Assembly: GCA_039654915.1 (NCBI GenBank)
Contig: CM077598.1
Location: 70,212,041-70,276,040 of the forward strand
Length of the DNA stretch: 64,000 nucleotides
Direction: 5' to 3'
Origin: Aquilaria yunnanensis
Lineage: Eukaryota; Streptophyta; Magnoliopsida; Malvales; Thymelaeaceae
Part shown: in pieces, positions 57,495 to 64,000 of the stretch
How the letters are laid out: each line of letters starts with the position of its first letter
Position numbering within the stretch: the first letter of the stretch is position 1
Position numbers and translations under genes: made by a program
Notes under the pieces: generated by a model
The model's input: only the letters and a program-made list of their open reading frames with translations
Told to the model about the DNA's origin: nothing
The model's database searches: none

Positions 57495-58425
57495 AAATGC
57501 GAACGGGAATTAGGGTTATCTTTGGTCTTACCTTTAATGTCCATCAATGTATAAATAGATTTTCAAATAAAATTTTCTCTATATGCATGACATCCAGGTT
57601 ATGTTTGACCAGTATGTGCATCCAATAAGGTAACTCCCAAAAAATTGACCGTTTCAACCAATTATGGCTAGAACCAAATCCAATTGTGCAAAGATTGTCG
57701 CATGTTGATCCAAATGGTGGTAATTGCATTTCATCTAAGCATTGGCTAATTTTTCCATCAAAAATTGGCAAAACAGCTCTTTCCCTTACGTATAATCTTA
57801 GTAAAAAAACAGTAATATTCCCATGAAATGTATAGTTCTTCAATAAAAAATTTCTATGACTGTCCAACTAACATGGCTTCCTCCCAAGCTTTAATTGAAA
57901 TGTATTGATTTTATCCATACAATATGGACAAGTCAATCTCCCATGTGTACTCAAACTTGATAGCATCCCATATGCCGAAAAATCACTAATTGTCCATAAT
58001 AGACAAGCCCTCATTCTAAAAATTTGACATCAATGTGCTTCCCAAGTTTCTACTTCATCTACCCATAAATCTTCAATTCATCTATTAGTGGTCTCATGAA
58101 TACATCAATATCTCATCCCTGGAGATCTTAGACCCAGGGTTAACAATGACAAAAAATGCATGCCTCATTTATACATATTTTTTATGGAAAATTAAAGACA
58201 ACTATTAAAAAAAGCCATAAAGAATACGTCCCCATGCCAACCCCCCCCCCCCCCCCGGTTGCAAAATTTGACATAAAGCCACCTGTGTATACGCCAAGAC
58301 GTACATTTTTTATTTTAGCTGCAAAGTCAGGGTAAGTTGAATGTACATGCTACCAACCCTCTGTTTGGCATTGATTAGCTATTGAACGTGCAAGTCGATT
58401 ACTTGCATGTCATATCATGTGTTCA
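57495..58425 (-). pseudogene. CACTA (En/Spm) TNP2 transposase fragment
   Basis: Minus strand, recognised from TNP2/Transposase_21 motifs: YPDFAAKIKNVRLGVYTGGF (near 58270-58330), WTISDFSAYGML and THGRLTCPYCMD (57900-58020), DSHRNFL, HNWLKRSIFWELPYW and HNLDVMHIEK (57544-57867), then MDIKGKTKDN at the edge. TNP2 proteins bind and mobilise CACTA DNA transposons. Frames are broken by stops and shifts, a C16 run replaces part of the coding region at 58241-58256, and the downstream part is cut by the F LTR at 57494. No terminal CACTA repeats were found. Confidence 0.85.
58241..58256 (+). repeat. C16 homopolymer
   Basis: Sixteen C in a row between CAA and GGTTGC inside the TNP2 fragment. Could be real (slippage, G-quadruplex on the minus strand) or a sequencing/assembly artefact. 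Confidence 0.8.
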
Positions 58426-58595
58426 GCTATTCATCTAGACACAAATAAACATTTCCGTTAGTAGCTGATTGGTAGATGCCATAGTACCTTATTTAAAATC
58501 AATTTTTTCTTCCCTCTATCCAATGTCTCTTCTTTATATCTACACTAACAACAAACACTGCATTACATTAATTGTGAATTCTCACCATCAAATAA
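58426..58595. other. Short unassigned stretch
   Basis: AT-rich sequence between the TNP2 fragment and the B-type LTR scrap; nothing recognisable. Confidence 0.4.
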
Positions 58596-58764
58596 TGACA
58601 TGGCTGCCTTGGGCCTTCCCAAGAAGCCCGTGAGAACTGGTCTCATGGTGGTTGCAACTGGCTACAACATATATGGTCGAATTAAAACCTCATGCTCCTA
58701 GTTGATTAACCAACATTATGTAAAATGCATGCTCTTATGCTTTAACTTGAATAAAAAGGAAATC
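58596..58764 (-). repeat. B-family LTR fragment
   Basis: Starts TGACATGGCTGCC and matches the ends of the E LTRs (41863, 49479) for about 170 bp, then is cut by the H LTR. Its continuation should lie beyond H, right of the window. Confidence 0.8.
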
Positions 58765-61700
58765 TGATGCCCAGCAGCATCTTCGTTGAATGAAATGTTG
58801 GCCTGCAGAGAGGACTTCCGGTGGGAGAGTATCTGAAATTGTTACCCACTCCGGGGTAGTCCAGTTATGGTGCCAAAACTGTGCATTTAAACTCCCAGGA
58901 TTGGTGCGTCCTGTAGGTCATCAGAACAACACCCCTAGTGCACATACTCAAGTGACCCTCTTGAGCACCATGCAAATACATGCATATTGGTCTAACCACA
59001 ACACACATATTTACATTTGTGCACACTATGGAATCTAAGAAGGAAAACACTAGCACAAGTCTTAGTTTTGGCTTCCACACATTAGGCAATCTTGTTGAGT
59101 TCTAGTGACCAGCCACTGCGCCTGTAACTTCCACTAATAAAATGTATCATTACAGCCACATACCCACCTATTTTATTTGGTCCATTATCAAGTAGAGACT
59201 TAGAATAAACCAAGGAATTTTTTTTTACATCAATAGCCCACCTATGGACCAAGTTATGGATTTTTTAAGTTGGTTACAAAATTCTGACCAAATGAATAGT
59301 AACTCAGCCAATTTTGCAACATCATATCTTTGGCTACAGAGCTCTAAATCCATAAATTCTAAATCCAAGTTAACCCTCTAGATGTCCACTAGGGGTGGTC
59401 AAAATTTCATACCAAGATTCATTCTACACAAGGACATATTAAACTTTAGGTCCAGAGTCAAAATTCTTTTGGACCATTTTGCCCATACAATTTTTCCAAA
59501 CCATGCAAACACTTCATTCACAAGGGGGAAGCCCTCCAAGGCTATCCAATATATGTCCATTACACATAGGAATTACATTCCCTTGCTCTTAACAAATTTA
59601 TGTGGCCAAAACAGAATTTACAAGTAAGCAGCCCATCATTCACACTTAGGCAGCTTTGAACCACATCACTTACATAGCCAAAACATTACTCAAATGTTCG
59701 CATACTTGTCTCATTTTGCATACACTACATGTACATGCATACATGCACTACAATATGGTCTTAACTCAGCTAAATACGCACCCTAGGTTACAGGAGGTCC
59801 TGAGACACAATGGACTCCAAAAACAGGATGCTGGATAGCTGCTGCACAACACAATAAGTACCACCATTAAAAATACCAAATGTGCTCCTAAAATCACCAA
59901 AATTTCCAGATCATAACTATACATATGGAAGTTCATGTACCGGAAATTTCAGATTAAAAATCAAACCACAAAGGTTAGTTTGAAGGTGATCTTTTAGCTG
60001 GACCTCAAATGAGAGAATTGAGGGGAGTAAGTTTCATTGAGAAACTTAGTAAGGGTAACACTTGGTTTCCTAAGGAAATGTGATCCTCATTGAAACCTGC
60101 ATCCAAAGACACTAAAACAAAAAAGCACAATGCATATATACAAGATATAGCAACCAAATGCAGCAGCCATTCACAACCAACAAACACATGAAATGTGGCA
60201 GCAGCATATACCATAAGTTAGTCCATAAAACACATAATAAACATAACCAAATCACTATGGCAGCCTTCCTCAAGCTAATGCTTGGTCTTAGGAGGATTTT
60301 AATAGTAGTTAGTACTAACTTTGGGCTTTAGAAACCCTCATTTCACTGCCATATTTGTACACCTGACAGTAGGTCACAAAACCTTCAGTAAGTGAACTCC
60401 CCTCAATAAGTTTGGTTCATCAAGCTCATGGCTCTCTTCCAAGCTTAGCCATAGCTCCATGGATTTTTGAAAATTGTATAAAATAGTCCATGAGAGCAAG
60501 AGAACCCTTACCAAGATGGGTAGGCTGAAAATAAAGCTTGATCCTTGAAGTATGCAAGAAATAACTCAAGTTTTCTTCCGATTGCTTCCTTTTGCCTTCA
60601 ATTTCAATCAATCGCAAGTTTGAAGGTGTGGTGGCTATGGAGGAAGTATGGCTGTGTTCTTGGGCTGGGGAAGGATGAAAATGAGAGAGGGATAAGTGAT
60701 TTGGCCACTTAAATGGCGTTAAATGAGCTTAAGGGCACAAAACACACTTAACAAGCTTAAGCTTGCTTTATGTCATTTTCTTTCACACTAATTATGGTTT
60801 GTTTATCTTAAACTCATTGGAACAGATGTACCCAACATTTTTGACTAATTATCAAGTCTTGGCGGCCTCCCTCATGGTGGGATAACCCCACAATTCCACC
60901 CTTTGACTTAAGTCAAAAGCTTAAACACCTTAAGGTTTACACTAGGACATTTAGGTCCTTATTGCCATTAGTGTTTCCTTTGACCAAACTTGTCCTCCAT
61001 GAGCAATTTGGTCCTCCAATAGGACTTTCATACCATTTATATCCTTCCCATAACTCTCCAAGTCTCTTTCTTGAGAGTTTTGCAGTTGAGTACACGAATT
61101 TCCAAAACCTTACAAAAAAGTTCATAGGTTGCTTGAAAAACAAGCAATCCTTAAGGTCTTTCTTGGGGGCCAAGTTACCAACTTGGAACACTTTTAAGGA
61201 GGTGTTGATCATGCCTTTTACCCCCCACACTTCAGTCACTATGGTGAGAATTACACAATATAATGGTTTTTAGCCATTATGGCAAACTTGTAATTCTCCC
61301 ATTTTGTGAGGTGGTAATAGAAACACTTAGTTGAACAAGGGTTAGAGACTCCTCGGAGTGTGTTTTCGTGGGAGGAGCCTCTGATGCCCAAGTCAGTATC
61401 TGAGAGTGACGGAAAATAACAGAGAGTAAAGAGTAAAGAATGTTCTCTATGTCCTTATCAAGGTCCCTCCCAAGTATTTATAGGAGGGTGGAGGGAGAAG
61501 GCCGTTTGTCACAGCGAGCCAAATGATGACATGTGTTCGGTTAGATCCAATCCGTACCTTTGGAGGTAGGCGTCACCAACTAGCCATCGGCCGTTCTGGC
61601 TAGAGGGCAAGGGCGTGTGCAAGGTCTTTCTATCAGAGGCTCCTTAACCATTTTTATCATATCCCCGTAAGACCCCTTCGAGGTACGAGACCCCTTTGAG

Positions 61701-61973
61701 AGGAGATTTTCCATGAGGGCTAGTGGGGAAGGCCATTTAGTAAAGTGGGTCACCTTTGGGAAGCATTTTTCACTATCGAGGATGGTGGATCTACTTTTTT
61801 GAAGTTGGTAAATTTGAGGGTGGTGAAAGACACATTTTCTCAAAGTTGGTCATGTCACCTTTTCGAGGGTGGTGTCGATGGAGTGCCCTAAAGTCGGGGC
61901 TAAGTCCTTACCGAGGGTGGTTTCTAGTTACCTAATCAAGGGATCTTTGAGGGCCATAGCCCTTCAGATATCA
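58765..61973 (-). repeat. H 3' LTR, split by solo LTR
   Basis: Plus-strand start TGATGCCCAGCAGCATC, end CTTCAGATATCA. Segments 58765-58839 and 61325-61973 add to about 0.72 kb. The in-LTR gag ATG of other copies is ATT here. A TATTTATAGG region (near 61476) corresponds to the TATA of its sisters. Confidence 0.85.
58840..61319 (-). repeat. Solo chromovirus LTR (2480 bp) in H LTR
   Basis: TGTTACCCACTCC...GAGGTGGTAATA, duplication GAAAT (58835-58839) / GAAAC (61320-61324), one mismatch. Same family as the A LTRs. Strand is given by analogy with A. Confidence 0.92.
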
Positions 61974-61990
61974 CATGCCCCCCTCAAAAA
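61974..61990 (-). promoter_or_regulatory. H polypurine tract
   Basis: The minus strand reads TTTTTGAGGGGGGCATG next to the LTR start TGATATC; matches the T1 tract. Confidence 0.78.
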
Positions 61991-62480
61991 GCTGAAGTTG
62001 TGTCTTTGGCGTTGAGCCTCTAGGAGCATGGCATGGAGATCTTTACTAGAGGTGACAGTCATCCCGATTTGCATAGTGAACTCTTGACTAAAGTAATCTT
62101 CTTCGGAGTGGGGCACCTCTTCTGTTAAAGGTGCCTCTTTTGGCAGAAACAGTTTCTTCGACATCAAATGGGACTCCTTGATTTTGACCGGGCTATCGAT
62201 GTTCCCGAAGTTGTATCTTCGAATGGGGAAAATATTCCCCCTCCGAGTTTTTTATCTTCTGTAGCCTGCTAATGAATCTTCAGGTCTTCTGATTAGGTAG
62301 TCACGTCACTTCGAGGTAGGCTTACATAGGTCTGCTAATGTTAGAAGGGGTGTCCTTATTTCTCACATTGGATGACACATGTCACTAGGTGACTGGCAAA
62401 TGGTCACATCAATTACATCGATTATATCCCTTCACCTGCAAAGGGTCATTATGGTGACGCTTTGCTTGCCTCCTTCGATC
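61991..62480. other. H region upstream of antisense promoter
   Basis: Non-coding interval corresponding to the T1 stretch with 80-bp repeats. I see isolated words such as gttgtatcttcga but no regular tandem array here. Confidence 0.45.
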
Positions 62481-62488
62481 TATATAAA
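62481..62488 (+). promoter_or_regulatory. TATA box of H antisense gene
   Basis: TATATAAA followed by a pyrimidine-rich leader (cctctcttccttc), 259 bp before the ATG at 62740. T1 has the equivalent at about 250 bp. No transcript data. Confidence 0.6.
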
Positions 62489-62739
62489 CCTCTCTTCCTT
62501 CAAAGTTTTCCATACTTCTCAATTTCCATTCCTTTTGCTCTCTGATTTCCTATCCTCCTTGATCTTTCTTTGGTAGTGGTGGTAGCAGTCGAGCAATTTT
62601 TGATGAGTTATGATCATTTCTGAAGTCCTTGTCTTTGTCCTGAACTAGGTGGGTCATCTTCCGAAGTTCTCTTTTCTTCTTTTTTGTTTCAATTCCTTTC
62701 CCTTCTCCTTTCAGAGGTCAGATTCCTCCATCCCCAAAC

Positions 62740-63988
62740 ATGTCTTCTTACCATATAGAAGCTCATCCCATTCCTAAGAGTTGGCTCCCACTTAACTCTC
62801 ATCCGAGTTGTGCCACTTCGGAGAAAGTGAAAAAGTGGTCGGTTAAATTTTTTCTCCCTTCCTATGCCATCACTAGGCTACCTAGCCCTGGTATGCCTAT
62901 CTATGCTCCTCATTCAGATGAGGTTACTATCTTTAGGGCTCAGCTGAAGGCGGGACTTCGGTACCCCTCTCCAAAGACGGTTTGCGACTTTTGCCAATTC
63001 CATGGCATAGCCGTCAACCAACTTCCCCCGAACTCCTACCTCTACTTTAACGCTTTTCTTTGTATATGTGTGGTCTTCAGCATAGAGCCCCACTTTATTT
63101 TTTTCATGCAACACTTCAAACTCCACCTCATTTCGAAAGGCGGATTCTATGTTTTGCTCCCTCGAGGATCTAGGAATAAGAAATATACATTCACCTTCGG
63201 AAGAAAGGACAGTTGTTGACGGTGGCAGAAGAAGTTCTTTTCTCTGAAGGTGGATGAGCAGTGCAAGGACATCTAACCAAATGGGCTTCAGGGACTCTTG
63301 ATACTGATGTAGTGGACCCGAGGAAGCATTTAACCTTAAATCTAGAGTCTTAATTTGAAGATTTTGACGGCCTTATTTGGGTAGTAACGGATTGGGATCC
63401 CAAGGTCCCTCCGCATCTTTTCTACCCTTTCCCCATCAGATGGAGTTTCATGACCGAAGAGGTCCTTCGGGAACTTGGGGTAACCAAGGAGCATGTCACT
63501 AATGAAGGCATGCCAAAGCCCTTGGTTGATGGGAAAAAAGCGTGGTGGGTCATGCTCATTCGGGGTGAACTAACGTACTCGGAACTTAAAGAGAGTAAGC
63601 CCCTTTCCAATTTTTGTTACTTATGCCCTTCCATACTTACACTGATGTTCTTTTTTTTGCAGAGATGGGTGAGAAATCTGTAGCATTCTATAAGAGTCTC
63701 TTCCTCGGTCAGGCCAAGAAGGGAGAGCAGCAAAAGAAGAAGAACGCGCCAAAGAGGAAGAAGGCACCGGCTGGACCGTCTTCGGCATCGAAGTCAAAGA
63801 AAGCTAAAGAGGATTCCCTTCCTCCTCCACCTGAAGGTGAAGTGGAGGTGCTCGAGCAAACCCCTATGCAAGCTGACCTGCCTTCAGCGCCTGCCATCCA
63901 TTTGACCCCTCTAAGCCCCAATGCAGCTGTTGAGACATTGGGGACTTCGGTTAGGGAGCTTTCGATCGAAGAACTGGAGGAACTCTGA
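62740..63988 (+). pseudogene. H antisense extra gene, exons 1-2
   Basis: Plus-strand homologue of the T1 antisense gene. Exon 1 starts at ATG 62740 (HPIPKSWLPLNSHP, FFLPSYAITRLP, FRAQLKAGLRYP, FCQFHGIAVNQLPPNSYLY) and is broken by a stop at 63220 (TGA where T1 has Trp) and further lesions. A GT-AG intron of 68 bp (63595-63662) sits in the same place and phase as in T1. Exon 2 begins MGEKSVAFYKSLFLGQAKK and is a basic, then Pro/Glu-rich linker; a TGA at 63986-63988 interrupts it where the related codon in T1 is CGA. The rest lies outside the window. It shares the globular N-terminus (putative Transposase_28-like) and has no known function. Confidence 0.8.
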
Positions 63989-64000
63989 AAGAAGAAGGGT

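Larger units (their letters stand above)
58765..64000 (-). mobile_element. H: Tat-lineage retrotransposon, 3' part
   Basis: Minus-strand element. Its 3' LTR is 58765-61973 (interrupted by a solo LTR), preceded on the minus strand by the purine tract GAGGGGGGCATG. The interior runs past the window end and holds the antisense gene on the plus strand, the same order as T1 inverted. gag and pol must lie to the right. Left flank AAATC (58760-58764) is the expected duplication. Confidence 0.88.

Noticed and set aside
58840..61319. Full element instead of solo LTR
   Set aside because: No coding frame, PBS or second LTR; it aligns end to end with a single A-type LTR and has one duplication pair.
1..64000. 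Any host gene, tRNA, rRNA or microRNA locus
   Set aside because: All sizeable frames are explained by transposon proteins or their mirrors; I saw no rRNA or tRNA sequence, although small RNAs cannot be excluded by eye.

Overview
The window is plant nuclear DNA made almost entirely of nested, decayed transposable elements. I see no host protein gene, rRNA or tRNA gene. The evidence for a plant is Ty3/gypsy elements of the Tat (Ogre/Retand-type) and chromovirus (Tekay/Del-type) lineages with initiator-Met-tRNA-like primer sites, a CACTA (En/Spm) TNP2 transposase fragment and a copia-like LTR. An angiosperm is likely. I cannot name the species.

Layout, left to right. (1) 1-9166: 3' part of a plus-strand Tat element (T1): broken gag-pol, a hairpin-repeat array, a minus-strand extra gene with three introns, an 80-bp tandem repeat, and the 3' LTR. 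(2) 9167-15552: minus-strand Tat element T2, with gag-pol in one unbroken frame apart from five nonsense codons, and its 5' LTR. T1 sits inside the 3' part of T2. (3) 15558-20031 and 39513 to about 39720: chromovirus D (minus), split by B and with T2 inserted in its 3' LTR. (4) 20032-39512: chromovirus B (plus, about 2.4-kb LTRs). Its 5' LTR is interrupted by chromovirus A (20718-28069) and a solo Tat LTR (29621-30699), and its 3' LTR by a solo copia-like LTR (38017-39432). (5) about 39720-41862: unclassified AT-rich repeat with a solo Tat LTR (40868-41683). (6) 41863-51937: chromovirus E (minus, same family as B) arranged LTR-internal-LTR-partial internal, with a solo Tat LTR (42472-43348) in the left LTR. 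(7) 51938-57494: 5' half of chromovirus F (minus). (8) 57495 to about 58425: CACTA TNP2 fragment. (9) 58596-64000: a B-type LTR scrap, then minus-strand Tat element H, whose 3' LTR holds a solo chromovirus LTR (58840-61319) and whose plus-strand antisense gene runs to the window edge.

Most insertions can be ordered from target-site duplications: T1 into T2 into D; A, the solo Tat LTR and the copia LTR into B; B into D; the chromovirus solo LTR into H.

The most interesting content is in the Tat elements. Two diverged copies keep the same antisense gene with an identically placed 68-bp first intron and a TATA box about 250 bp before its start. The gag start codon lies inside the LTR. A row of six hairpins lies between the converging ends of pol and the antisense gene. 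Tat parts look GC-richer than the chromoviruses.
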